Notes under the pieces: model-generated
What the model was told of the DNA's origin: nothing
Seen by the model: only the letters and a program-made list of their open reading frames with translations
Databases searched by the model: none
Assembly: GCA_023460395.1 (NCBI GenBank)
Contig: JAEWQB010000005.1
Coordinates: forward strand, 36,222 to 100,221
Length of the DNA stretch: 64,000 nucleotides
DNA from: Pseudomonadota bacterium
GTDB lineage: Bacteria; Desulfobacterota; Desulfovibrionia; Desulfovibrionales; Desulfovibrionaceae
Reading direction: 5' to 3'
Shown: positions 9,258 through 17,780 of the stretch, piece after piece
Numbering within the stretch: the stretch's first letter is position 1
Layout of the letters: every line of letters starts with the position of its first letter
Program-made: the position numbers and the translations under genes

Positions 9258-10836
9258 CGGTCGACTCCTGCTTCGGCTTACGGGTCAGGGACGGTTCCGG
9301 TAGACCGTTGTATACCGTCCAAAACAAGGGCATGAGATCCGTCACGCTGCTGGGATTCGCCAACCGGATGGAGCGCTTCAAAAAGGCCAGCAAAGCGAAA
9401 GCCATGGTCCAGTAGGCATCCGGGCTGGTCCAGATACGCGCGGCAGGCGCGTCCGCGACAACAGCCACAGCCCCTTTGTTCAACGCCATGCCCGCCTGTG
9501 CCACAAACCCGTCCAGCAGATCGTTTTCCGCGCGGTCCAGCACTACAGGCAGCGGAACGGCAACACCGGAGCTTTTGGCTCGCGCGCAGCAGATGGCGAT
9601 AGCCAGCGGCAAATACCGGGAAGATAGTCCTTCCATGGAGGGCGGAGTGCCCGCCGCAGCGGCCCGTTCCGCCTCATTTCCCGCGCGGGAAACAATGGCG
9701 TCCGCTCCCACGGTCACATCCAGCCCGGAGGAACGCAGCAGTTCCAACGTGGCGGAGCCTTCCGCAGTATACGTGGGCCATGTGCCCGCAAGGCGCACAG
9801 TCCCTCCCGTGAACACAGGCAGAGCCAGCAACGTGGCGCTGATAGCCGGATCCATTGCCATGACCGGAACTGCGGGAATGGCGAAAGTACCGGGAGTGAC
9901 GGAGAACGCGTCTGCCGCGCCATCGTGTGTCACTCCGCACTGAGTGAAAATATTCCGAACCACCGCAAGGCATTCTTCCGCATGGGGGGTGCCGGATAGC
10001 ACAAAGGTCGTAGGCCGTTCCCACGTTGCCGCACTGACGAGACAGGCACACACAGCGTCGCCGGGCAAATCGGCGGGAATAGTTATGGTGTCCGGCAGCA
10101 CGCCGGAACACTCCAGCCGGACAGGCAGTCCATTAGAACGCGGCATAACGTGTCCGATGCGTGCGCCCAACTGCGGTAGGAAATGCCGGAAGGCGGTAAG
10201 GTCCGCGTCTTTAAGCGCGGAGCCACCGGTCATTTTCAAGGTGCCGTGCCGCCCTGCCGCCATAAGCCCCAGCAGGTAAACGTTCAGTTCGTCGTCTCCG
10301 GCAAACAGTGTCTTGTCGCCAAAAGCAAGCGGCCCGCTTCCGTTGGAAACGATATCGTCGCGCTGCCAATGCAGGGAAGCCCCTGTCTGCTCAAGCGCTT
10401 TTAAAAAATCGTGCACGGGGTCGGCGGTGGGAACGTTGCGCAAACGGCAAGGTGCCCCCGCAGCGGCGATAAGTGCCAGCCACAGCCGGGATGACCGTAA
10501 CGATGCCGGACCGGGCAAATCCACATTCACTGGCTTGCGGTTGGGAGAAAGGGTAAACTCCGTCCGCTCATCTGCCTCGGCCTTAGAGGAGAACTCAATG
10601 TCCTGAATCAGGCTGAACAACTGGTGCGCAAGCCGCGGATCTTTACTGAACTTGACGGCATTGGCTTCCCACAGAAGGCGAATTTGCTTTTCATTCGCTA
10701 TCCCGGCGGTACCGGAGCCTTCTTTTTTAGGCCTGCGGGTTTTTTGTACCAGCTTGTGGCGTCTGGCCAGCAACTTTAAAAGTTCAATGTCCAGTTCGCT
10801 GATTTCTTCGACAAGAGTCATGGGTTTCTTCATCAT
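9220..10836 (-). CDS. divergent EPSP-synthase-like protein with chorismate-mutase-like N-terminus
   Basis: 538 residues in two parts. Residues ~1-85 look like an AroQ-type chorismate mutase helix bundle (SELDIELLKLLARRHKLV, ending LFSLIQDIEF). Residues ~105-525 follow the EPSP synthase (shikimate pathway) layout, with repeated LPG..SLR..RL.LA and GG..L motifs. Seen directly: the canonical GSKS near the domain start is GPAS, so the catalytic Lys is absent. SSQ has no counterpart, and I cannot find the D-x-x-A/NDHR elements. The chorismate-mutase Arg11 position is Val, while the Arg28 and Lys39 positions keep basic residues. It could be a lineage-specific active variant or a non-catalytic paralogue. 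The ATG at 10836 has AGGG 8 nt upstream. Confidence 0.7.
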   Translation of the reverse strand: MMKKPMTLVEEISELDIELLKLLARRHKLVQKTRRPKKEGSGTAGIANEKQIRLLWEANAVKFSKDPRLAHQLFSLIQDIEFSSKAEADERTEFTLSPNRKPVNVDLPGPASLRSSRLWLALIAAAGAPCRLRNVPTADPVHDFLKALEQTGASLHWQRDDIVSNGSGPLAFGDKTLFAGDDELNVYLLGLMAAGRHGTLKMTGGSALKDADLTAFRHFLPQLGARIGHVMPRSNGLPVRLECSGVLPDTITIPADLPGDAVCACLVSAATWERPTTFVLSGTPHAEECLAVVRNIFTQCGVTHDGAADAFSVTPGTFAIPAVPVMAMDPAISATLLALPVFTGGTVRLAGTWPTYTAEGSATLELLRSSGLDVTVGADAIVSRAGNEAERAAAAGTPPSMEGLSSRYLPLAIAICCARAKSSGVAVPLPVVLDRAENDLLDGFVAQAGMALNKGAVAVVADAPAARIWTSPDAYWTMAFALLAFLKRSIRLANPSSVTDLMPLFWTVYNGLPEPSLTRKPKQESTDEQPKRRRIIAG

Positions 10837-10956
10837 CACGTGTGCCCTGCGTTGGTTTGGTGTGGCGTTCCCCTAGCGTGAATCGGGGCTGCCCGCAAGA
10901 GAATAATAGGAAGTCCCTCACGACCGGCCCGCAAAGCGCTCCTTACCCTATACTAT

Positions 10957-11009
10957 CACGGAATACTGTGACAGGCTTCACAAGCCTGTCACAATCCCGG
11001 AATACCGTG
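10957..11009. repeat. nested inverted repeat with flanking direct repeats
   Basis: The core hairpin has perfect 11-bp arms TGTGACAGGCT / AGCCTGTCACA (10967-10977, 10983-10993) with a 5-nt loop. Outside lie CGGAATACTGTG and CGGAATACCGTG, which form an imperfect direct repeat and also contribute outer pairing CACGG / CCGTG. There is no T-tract on either side. It sits about 130 bp upstream of the minus-strand EPSP-synthase-like gene and could be its operator or a leader hairpin. Confidence 0.6.
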
Positions 11010-11331
11010 GTCTGCACGGGGGCCCTCGCTCTCAAAGTATCCGCGGAGCAACGGGCTCGCAAACACAGGGTATCGCCTTAATTTCGTTATGTGATTCCGC
11101 CTGCCATTCTCTACCGGAGCGGTCCGTAACCCAAAGGCACTCCCCCTCTCCGACGGGCTGGCATGGCGCTTTCGTGAAAAAATGCATCAAGCAGGCCAGA
11201 CTTACTTGCAACATCGTGCCAATCCATGTACATCACGAGTGACCGTGCGGTGCCAACCCACGGATTCGGGTTTTTCTGAGATATAACAAAAATTGTTTTA
11301 TTTTAGCTAATTGCAAATGTTCAACATGGGT

Positions 11332-11384
11332 TTGTGAAAAAAATGAACAAGCCCCTTGACCGATACAGCAAGTCTTTGTTATTT
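11332..11384 (+). promoter_or_regulatory. possible Rex-like operator and sigma-70 promoter of aprBA
   Basis: TTGTGAA-N5-TGAACAA at 11332-11350 resembles the Rex (NADH-sensing repressor) site TTGTGAA...TTCACAA; 5 of 7 positions are symmetric, with spacing one longer than the usual 18-bp site. It is followed at once by TTGACC (11356-11361), a 17-nt spacer and TTATTT (11379-11384), a plausible -35/-10 pair. Rex control of sulfate-reduction genes has been reported in Desulfovibrio; the assignment here is inference from sequence. Confidence 0.4.
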
Positions 11385-11554
11385 CTCTCACAAGCGCTTC
11401 GGCTTAGTCACCCGACGCGCAGCGTTCGATGGAGATCAAAAAGGCCGGATGCAACTTTTGCCTCTGCTTTTTTGCCTCCATCGAAGGATGGAATCCCGAA
11501 CAGGGAAGAAGGCTTTTGGGTAAAACCTTTAATCGTTGTGTTGGAGGAAAAGGT

Positions 11555-12043
11555 ATGCCGACTTATGTAGACCCGTCTAAGTGCGATGGCTGCAAGGGTG
11601 GCGAAAAGACCGCCTGCATGTACATCTGCCCCAACGACCTCATGATCCTGGACCCCGAAGAAATGCGTGCGTTCAACCAAGAACCCGACGCTTGCTGGGA
11701 ATGCTACTCCTGCGTGAAAATCTGTCCGCAGGGTGCCATTACCGCGCGTCCCTACGCTGACTTCGCTCCCTTGGGCGGTACGTGTATCCCCATGCGCTCC
11801 GCTGACTCCATCATGTGGACCGTCAAGTTCCGCAGCGGCAACGTTAAACGCTTCAAATTCCCGATTCGCACCACGCCTGAAGGCTCCATCAAGCCTTTCG
11901 ACGGCAAGCCCGAAGCTGGCGATCTGGAAAATGAACTGCTCTTCACCGAAACTCAACTGGTCACTCCCATTGAAGCTCTGGGCCAGAAGTTTGATGTGGC
12001 TGAAGCCGACATCACCATGGTGAAGAAGGCCTCCGCCGTTTAG
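11555..12043 (+). CDS. aprB: adenylylsulfate reductase, beta subunit
   Basis: Iron-sulfur subunit of APS reductase, which carries electrons to the FAD of AprA for reduction of adenylylsulfate to sulfite and AMP in the cytoplasm. It has 162 residues. Two [4Fe-4S] cluster motifs are visible, C10-x2-C13-x7-C21-x3-C25 and C47-x2-C50-x2-C53-x3-C57; the long insert in the first is typical of AprB. The C-terminal tail of about 100 residues, which wraps around AprA in known structures, is present. The ATG at 11555 follows GGAGGAAAAGGT, so the longer frame from 11429 is rejected. First gene of the apr-qmo block. Confidence 0.97.
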   Translation: MPTYVDPSKCDGCKGGEKTACMYICPNDLMILDPEEMRAFNQEPDACWECYSCVKICPQGAITARPYADFAPLGGTCIPMRSADSIMWTVKFRSGNVKRFKFPIRTTPEGSIKPFDGKPEAGDLENELLFTETQLVTPIEALGQKFDVAEADITMVKKASAV

Positions 12044-12093
12044 CGTTGGCTTTGCCGAACGAACGAAACAAATTTTCCACAGGAGAATAGATC

Positions 12094-14091
12094 ATGCCGA
12101 TGATTCCCGTTAAGGAACAACCCCGTGGCGTCGCGATTGCCGATCCGGCAATCAAGGAACACGATGTGGATCTCCTTATTGTTGGCGGTGGTATGGGTAG
12201 CTGCGGCGTTGCCTTCGAAGCAGTGCGCTGGGCCGACAAGTACGCTCCCGAACTGAAGATCATGATGGTGGACAAAGCTTCGCTGGAACGCTCCGGCGCT
12301 GTGGCACAGGGGCTTTCCGCCATCAACACCTACCTCGGCAAAAACACCGCGGACGACTACGTTCGCATGGTGCGCACCGACCTTATGGGCCTTGTTCGCG
12401 AAGACCTTATCTTCGACCTTGGCCGCCACGTTGACGACTCCGTTCACCTGTTTGAAGAATGGGGCCTGCCCTGCTGGATCAAGGACGAAAACGGTCACAA
12501 CCTCGACGGCGCAGCCGCCAAGGCCGCTGGCAAGTCCCTGCGTAACGGCGACGACTGCGTTCGTTCCGGTCGCTGGCAGATGATGATCAACGGTGAATCC
12601 TACAAGTGCATCGTTGCTGAAGCCGCCAAGAACGTTCTGGGCGAAGAACGCATCATGGAACGTATCTTCATCGTGAAGCTGCTCCTTGACGCCAAGGAAG
12701 AAAACCGCATTGCTGGCGCCGTGGGCTTTAACCTGCGCGCCAACGAAGTGCACATCTTCCGCACCAACTCCATGGTTGTCGCCTGCGGCGGTGCCGTGAA
12801 CGTGTACAAGCCCCGTTCCACCGGTGAAGGCATGGGTCGCGCATGGTACCCCGTATGGAACGCAGGTTCCACCTACACCATGTGCGCTCAGGTCGGCGCT
12901 GAAATGACCATGATGGAAAACCGCTTCGTGCCCGCCCGCTTCAAAGACGGTTACGGCCCGGTTGGCGCATGGTTCCTGCTCTTTAAGGCAAAAGCCACCA
13001 ACTTCAGAGGCGAAGACTACTGCGAAACCAACCGCGCTATGTTGAAGCCTTACGAAGAACGCGGCTACGCAAAGGGTCACGTTATCCCCACCTGCTTGCG
13101 TAACCACATGATGCTGCGCGAAATGCGTGAAGGTCGCGGACCTATCTACATGGACACCAAGAGTGCCCTGCAGAACACCTTCGCTAGCATGACTCCCGCC
13201 CAGCAGAAGCATCTTGAGTCCGAAGCATGGGAAGACTTCCTTGACATGTGCGTCGGTCAGGCCAACCTGTGGGCAGCCATGAACGTCCAGCCCGAAGAAG
13301 TGGGTTCGGAAATCATGCCCACCGAGCCTTACTTGCTCGGTTCCCACTCCGGTTGCTGCGGCATTTGGGTTTCCGGTCCCGACGAAACCTGGATTCCTGA
13401 AGACTACAAAGTACGCGCTGCCAACGGTAAGGTTTACAACCGCATGACGTCCGTCATGGGCCTCTTCACCTGCGCAGACGGCGTAGGCGCTTCCGGCCAC
13501 AAGTTCTCCTCCGGCTCGCACGCCGAAGGCCGCATGGTTGGCAAGCAGATGGTTCGTTGGTGCCTCGACCACAAAGACTACAAGCCTTCCATCGCTGAAG
13601 ACTCGCAGGCTCTGGCCGACCTCATCTACCGTCCCTACAAGAACTACATGGCAGGCAAGTCCGCTTCCACCTGCCCTGTGGTGAACCCCGAATACATCAC
13701 CCCCAAGAACTTCATGATGCGTCTCGTGAAGTGCACCGACGAATACGGCGGGGGCGTTGGCACCTACTACACCACGTCCGAAGCCGCTCTGAACACGGGC
13801 TTCCATCTGCTGGACATGCTGGAAGAAGACTCCCTGAAGCTGGCCGCCCGCGACCTGCACGAACTGCTCCGCTGCTGGGAAAACTACCACCGTCTGTGGA
13901 CCGTGCGCCTGCACATGCAGCACATTGCGTTCCGTACGGAAACCCGTTACCCCGGCTTCTACTACCGTGCAGACTTCATGGGCCTCGACGACTCCAAGTG
14001 GAAGTGCTTCGTGAACTCCAAGTACGACGTGAAGAGTGGTGAAACCACCATCTACAAGAAACCCTACTACCAGATCATTCCCACCGCTTAG
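12094..14091 (+). CDS. aprA: adenylylsulfate reductase, alpha subunit
   Basis: Flavoprotein catalytic subunit of APS reductase and a core enzyme of dissimilatory sulfate reduction. The 665 residues match the normal family length. The FAD-binding motif LLIVGGGMGSCG lies near residue 27 and SGAVAQGLSAIN near 70, as in the succinate dehydrogenase/fumarate reductase flavoprotein superfamily. AprA-typical GSHSGCCGIW and GHKFSSGSHAEGRM are present. Codon use is strongly biased toward C-ending and GAA/AAG codons, as expected for an abundant protein. An AGGAG precedes the ATG and aprB ends 50 nt upstream. An antisense open frame of 699 codons is a shadow of this bias. Confidence 0.98.
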   Translation: MPMIPVKEQPRGVAIADPAIKEHDVDLLIVGGGMGSCGVAFEAVRWADKYAPELKIMMVDKASLERSGAVAQGLSAINTYLGKNTADDYVRMVRTDLMGLVREDLIFDLGRHVDDSVHLFEEWGLPCWIKDENGHNLDGAAAKAAGKSLRNGDDCVRSGRWQMMINGESYKCIVAEAAKNVLGEERIMERIFIVKLLLDAKEENRIAGAVGFNLRANEVHIFRTNSMVVACGGAVNVYKPRSTGEGMGRAWYPVWNAGSTYTMCAQVGAEMTMMENRFVPARFKDGYGPVGAWFLLFKAKATNFRGEDYCETNRAMLKPYEERGYAKGHVIPTCLRNHMMLREMREGRGPIYMDTKSALQNTFASMTPAQQKHLESEAWEDFLDMCVGQANLWAAMNVQPEEVGSEIMPTEPYLLGSHSGCCGIWVSGPDETWIPEDYKVRAANGKVYNRMTSVMGLFTCADGVGASGHKFSSGSHAEGRMVGKQMVRWCLDHKDYKPSIAEDSQALADLIYRPYKNYMAGKSASTCPVVNPEYITPKNFMMRLVKCTDEYGGGVGTYYTTSEAALNTGFHLLDMLEEDSLKLAARDLHELLRCWENYHRLWTVRLHMQHIAFRTETRYPGFYYRADFMGLDDSKWKCFVNSKYDVKSGETTIYKKPYYQIIPTA

Positions 14092-14117
14092 TATCTGACG
14101 TAGGTCTGAGAACTCCC

Positions 14118-14153
14118 GGGCGGTTGCGGGGAACCGCAACCGCCCTTATTCTT
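14118..14153 (+). terminator. intrinsic terminator after aprA
   Basis: Perfect 12-bp GC-rich stem GGGCGGTTGCGG / CCGCAACCGCCC (14118-14129, 14134-14145) with loop GGAA, followed by TTATTCTT. Partial termination here would make apr transcripts more abundant than apr-qmo ones. Confidence 0.85.
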
Positions 14154-14164
14154 CCCTGACCCAG

Positions 14165-14221
14165 ACGGTCTAAGCCGGGGCAGTAAGTAGTGTGCCTTAT
14201 TGTCTGGGCTTAGGCCGTTTT
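14165..14221 (+). promoter_or_regulatory. structured leader upstream of qmoA, terminator-like with an alternative fold
   Basis: A 12-bp stem (14165-14176 with 14207-14218, one G-U pair) encloses a second 7-bp stem CAGTAAG / CTTATTG (14181-14187, 14196-14202) and is followed by a T4 run. An alternative 7-bp pairing CCCAGAC (14160-14166) / GTCTGGG (14202-14208) overlaps both arms and excludes the main fold. This mutually exclusive layout resembles attenuators. It is the second hairpin between aprA and qmoA. Confidence 0.5.
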
Positions 14222-14260
14222 GACGAATTGGCCCGAAACATCCGTAGGGAGGATTGCCGA

Positions 14261-15499
14261 ATGTCCAACTCCATACTCGTTGTCGGCGGCGGTTTCAGCG
14301 GCATTACGGCCGCACTTGAAGCTGCTGAGCTCGGCTACGAAGTGTACATCGTCGAGAAAAACCCTTTTCTTGGCGGACGGGTGGCACAGCTTAATAAGTA
14401 TTTTCCCAAGCTTTGCCCTCCGTCTTGCGGACTGGAAATACAGTTCCAGCGCATCAAGAAAAACCCCAATGTGAAATTTTTTACCCAAGCCACGGTGGCT
14501 TCCGTGGCAGGCGAAGCAGGCAACTTCACAGTTACCCTGACCATCGCTCCCCGCGGCACGGCACCCAGTAGCGCGGACCTCGCTTCGCTCGCGGACAGCC
14601 TTGAAGGAGAGACTACCGACCCCTTCAATCTTGGTCTTTCCACCCGCAAGCCGCTTTACATGGACACCCCGTTCGCGTTCCCCAACCGCTACGTTCTTGA
14701 TAAGGACAGCCTGACCAAGGCCGACAGCCTCAAGGTTGGCGCCAGTGCGTCCTGTGATATGAATGGCGCGGAAAAAACCGTGGAATTGACTGTGGGCAGC
14801 ATTGTCATCGCCACGGGATGGAAACCTTACGACGTTACCCGGCTCACCAATTTAGGTGCGGGCCAGATTACGAACTGTATTTCCAACATGCAGCTGGAAC
14901 GCCTCGCCTCTCCCAGCGGGCCAACCAGCGGCAGCATTGTGCGTCCCTCTGACAACAAAGCACCCAAACGCGTCGCCTTTGTGCAATGTGCGGGTTCGCG
15001 GGATCAAAACCATCTGAATTTCTGTTCCTACATCTGCTGTATGGCCTCGCTCAAACAGGCGCTGTATGTGCGGGAACAGTACCCGGACGCCGAAGTTACC
15101 ATCTACTATATCGATCTGCGCACCCCCGGTCGGTACGACAAATTCATGCGCAAGGTTACCGCCGACGACAAGATTCACCTGATTAAGGGCAAAGTCGCCG
15201 GAGTGGAAACCGATGCCGCCACGGGCGATGTGATTGTTGAAGTGGAAGACGCGATACGAGGCGACAAACGGAAAATCCGCCACGACATGGTCGTGCTGGC
15301 CACGGGCATGCAGCCGAGCCTCGCAGGAGAAAAAAATCCGTTTGGTGTGCCGCTGGATGAAGAAGGCTTCGTCATCGGCGGCGAGGAAAAAGGCATTGTC
15401 GCTGCTGGCTGCGCCACAAAGCCCCTGGATGTCATGCGCACGGCACAGTCCGGCACCAGCGCCGCGCTCAAAGCTATCCAGACGGTGCGAGGGAGGTAG
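14261..15499 (+). CDS. qmoA: quinone-interacting membrane-bound oxidoreductase, subunit A
   Basis: FAD-binding soluble subunit of Qmo, the complex thought to pass electrons from menaquinol toward AprBA. It has 412 residues and resembles part of heterodisulfide reductase HdrA. VVGGGFSG lies at 7-14, EKNPFLGGRVAQL near 39, the conserved CPPSCGLE near 58 and the second nucleotide motif VVLATGMQPS in the C-terminal half. A Cys-rich FCSYICCMASL segment follows AFVQCAGSRD, as in HdrA-like proteins. The ATG at 14261 has AGGGAGGA upstream, and the longer frame from 14192 is rejected. qmoB follows with a 6-nt gap. Confidence 0.96.
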   Translation: MSNSILVVGGGFSGITAALEAAELGYEVYIVEKNPFLGGRVAQLNKYFPKLCPPSCGLEIQFQRIKKNPNVKFFTQATVASVAGEAGNFTVTLTIAPRGTAPSSADLASLADSLEGETTDPFNLGLSTRKPLYMDTPFAFPNRYVLDKDSLTKADSLKVGASASCDMNGAEKTVELTVGSIVIATGWKPYDVTRLTNLGAGQITNCISNMQLERLASPSGPTSGSIVRPSDNKAPKRVAFVQCAGSRDQNHLNFCSYICCMASLKQALYVREQYPDAEVTIYYIDLRTPGRYDKFMRKVTADDKIHLIKGKVAGVETDAATGDVIVEVEDAIRGDKRKIRHDMVVLATGMQPSLAGEKNPFGVPLDEEGFVIGGEEKGIVAAGCATKPLDVMRTAQSGTSAALKAIQTVRGR

Positions 15500-15505
15500 T
15501 TGAGA

Positions 15506-17767
15506 ATGGCCGAAAAAATTGGCGTATATTTTGACCAGTCGGCTCTTGGCATCATAGACGGCGAAGAACTTGCCGCGCACGTGAGCAAGAAATTCGGCGG
15601 CCCGTGCCCGGTCGTCAAAGTCTTTCCCGTGCTGGCGGCAGAAAGCGCTCGCGCCGAAATCCGGGCCGACATTGAGGAAAACGAACTGGACGGCGTTTTG
15701 CTGTGCGGCTCTTCCCCCCGCGTCGACTGGGACTTGTACTCCTTTGAAGGGGTGCTGGTGGACCGCGTAAACCTGCGCGAGCAGTGTGTGCTCTCTTTCC
15801 GCGATGCGGATGGCTCCGTACCGCAGCCCGGCGACGAAGCGCCTGAACTGCTCATGCTCATGGCCAAAGACTACGTGACCATGGGCGTATTCAAACTGCA
15901 AAAGACAAACGCCCCCACACCGCCAGCCTTTGAAGCCGTGCGTTCCATTCTGGTCGTGGGTGGTGGCTGGACCGGTCTCACCGCCGCAAAGCAAGCTGCT
16001 GACTATGGGTTTGACGTTGTGTTGGTGGAAAAAGAAGCGGAGTTAGGCGGACGGGCCAAAGGTCTGCTCAAAACGGTTCCGCTGGAATACCCCTACACAG
16101 AAGCCCACGCCACCGGTATTGAGGAAAAAATCTCCGCTGTAACGGATAACGCCAAAATCCGCGTTATCATGGGAGCCAAGCTGGAACGGCTGGAAGGCAC
16201 TCCCGGTCAGTATACAGCGACAATTAACGGCGAAGCCTGTTCCATAGGCGCTGTGGTCCTCGCCGCGGGCTGGATGCCGCAAAACAGCAAAGTGCTGGCC
16301 CCCATGGGGTATGGCAGCATCCCCAACGTGGTCACCGCCGCTGAATTCGAAAAAATGGCCAAGGAAGGCACCCTGTCCGCCAAGCGGGTGGCCTTCGTGC
16401 TGAACACCAAGATCGTGGACGGCGGCGACATTTACGCCCCCGCGAACTGTGAGGCCGACGAAGCAGCGACCGCAACTCCCGGCGCAAAAGCCGAAGAAGG
16501 CGCAGAACACAAGTACGTACACAAAGATCTCGAATCCGTGCGCCATCTGCCCATTTCCAACGCCATCAGTTCCGTAGTGGCCCTTAAGCAAGCCAATTAC
16601 GTATGTGACACCTTTGAGGACGGGCAGGCGTTCATCCTGTACGATTCCATGATGGTGCAAGGCATTCACGAGCGCTACTACAAGGCCGCGCAAGACCGTC
16701 TGGGCATCATGATGACCAAGGCCGACATCACGGGCATTTCGCTGGACGGGTCCGATGTTATCGTCTCCGCCTCCAACACCCTGATGGGTGGCGATATTGA
16801 TCTCGCGGTGGACATGGTGGTGCTGCCCACGGGCATTGTGCCGGCCACAGCCAAAGACCCGGTGGTCAACTTCGTATACCGGCAAGGCCCCAACTTCCCG
16901 GACCTTGACCTTTTCGACGGCTACGCAGATTCCAACTACATCTGCTTCCCCTACGAAACTCGCCGTACCGGGGTATACGCCGCCGGTTGTGTGCGCCAGC
17001 CCATGATGCTGGACGCGGCTGAAGAAGACGCCATTGGTGCCACCCTCAAGGCCATTCAGTGCGTGGAGTCCGCTAACCGCGGGGTATCCGTTCACCCCCG
17101 TTCAGGCGACCTTAGCTACCCGGTATTCAACTTTGTGCGCTGCACCCAGTGCAAACGCTGCACAGAAGAATGCCCGTTCGGCGCTCTGGATGACGACGAA
17201 AAAGGCACCCCGCTGCCCAACTACAGCCGCTGCCGCCGTTGCGGCACCTGCATGGGCGCATGCCCTGAACGCGTCATCTCCTTCGAAAACTACAACATTG
17301 ACCAAATCGGCACCATGATCCGCGAAGTTTATGTCCCGGATAACATGGAAACCGACGGACCGCGTGTCATCATTCTCGCTTGCGAAAATGACGCATACCC
17401 GGCTCTGGATATGGCAGCTATTCGCGGCAAAAAATGGAGCCCCTATGTGCGCATCATTCCTGTGCGCTGCCTTGGCTCCGTCAACGCCATATGGGTGGCT
17501 GACGCCATGTCCAAGGGTATAGACGGCGTCATGATGCTGGGCTGCAAGTTCGGCGATGACTACCAGTGCCACTTCGTTAAAGGCTCTGAAATCTGCAACC
17601 GCCGCAAGGACAACATCGCCGAGACGCTGAATCGCCTTGGCGTGGAACCTGACCGGGTGGAACAGTACGAAGTTGCCATTGACGAATATGACAAGGTTCC
17701 AGATATGATCGAAGAATTCATGCAAATGATCTTCGAAAAGGGCCCTAACCCGTTCAAGGGCTACTAG
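15506..17767 (+). CDS. qmoB: quinone-interacting membrane-bound oxidoreductase, subunit B
   Basis: 753-residue HdrA/MvhD-like subunit of Qmo. An N-terminal region of about 145 residues precedes the FAD motif VVGGGWTG (near 152) and EKEAELGGRAKG. Two [4Fe-4S] sites follow, CTQCKRCTEECPFG and CRRCGTCMGACPERV (about 545-595). The C-terminal MvhD-like domain has the expected cysteines in RCLGS, LGCKFGDDYQCHF and EICN. The ATG at 15506 is 6 nt after qmoA and has GGGAGG upstream; a TTG at 15500 is the only earlier option. qmoC begins 13 nt after the stop, behind AGGAGGAG. Confidence 0.96.
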   Translation: MAEKIGVYFDQSALGIIDGEELAAHVSKKFGGPCPVVKVFPVLAAESARAEIRADIEENELDGVLLCGSSPRVDWDLYSFEGVLVDRVNLREQCVLSFRDADGSVPQPGDEAPELLMLMAKDYVTMGVFKLQKTNAPTPPAFEAVRSILVVGGGWTGLTAAKQAADYGFDVVLVEKEAELGGRAKGLLKTVPLEYPYTEAHATGIEEKISAVTDNAKIRVIMGAKLERLEGTPGQYTATINGEACSIGAVVLAAGWMPQNSKVLAPMGYGSIPNVVTAAEFEKMAKEGTLSAKRVAFVLNTKIVDGGDIYAPANCEADEAATATPGAKAEEGAEHKYVHKDLESVRHLPISNAISSVVALKQANYVCDTFEDGQAFILYDSMMVQGIHERYYKAAQDRLGIMMTKADITGISLDGSDVIVSASNTLMGGDIDLAVDMVVLPTGIVPATAKDPVVNFVYRQGPNFPDLDLFDGYADSNYICFPYETRRTGVYAAGCVRQPMMLDAAEEDAIGATLKAIQCVESANRGVSVHPRSGDLSYPVFNFVRCTQCKRCTEECPFGALDDDEKGTPLPNYSRCRRCGTCMGACPERVISFENYNIDQIGTMIREVYVPDNMETDGPRVIILACENDAYPALDMAAIRGKKWSPYVRIIPVRCLGSVNAIWVADAMSKGIDGVMMLGCKFGDDYQCHFVKGSEICNRRKDNIAETLNRLGVEPDRVEQYEVAIDEYDKVPDMIEEFMQMIFEKGPNPFKGY

Positions 17768-17780
17768 GAGGAGATGGAAC

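Larger units (their letters stand above)
10837..11554. other. long intergenic region upstream of aprB
   Basis: 718 nt with no convincing gene. It holds a strong hairpin (10967-10993) flanked by GGAATAC repeats and a palindrome AACAA-AAA-TTGTT (11285-11297). A second palindrome ATGTT-C-AACAT (about 11318-11328) and the likely aprBA control region (11332-11384) follow. The stretch 11000-11270 shows nothing I can name. The aprB leader from the proposed promoter would be about 160 nt. Confidence 0.5.

Noticed and set aside
10967..10993. CRP/FNR-family operator
   Set aside because: TGTGA and TCACA ends are present but separated by 17 nt instead of 6, and the arms are perfectly complementary along their whole length, which fits a hairpin better.
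11334..11570. 78-codon frame upstream of aprB
   Set aside because: Covers the proposed operator, promoter and the aprB Shine-Dalgarno; no start signal of its own.
12040..14139. 699-codon open frame antisense to aprA
   Set aside because: Explained by strong codon bias of aprA; no Shine-Dalgarno, no recognisable domain, His/Val-rich shadow composition.
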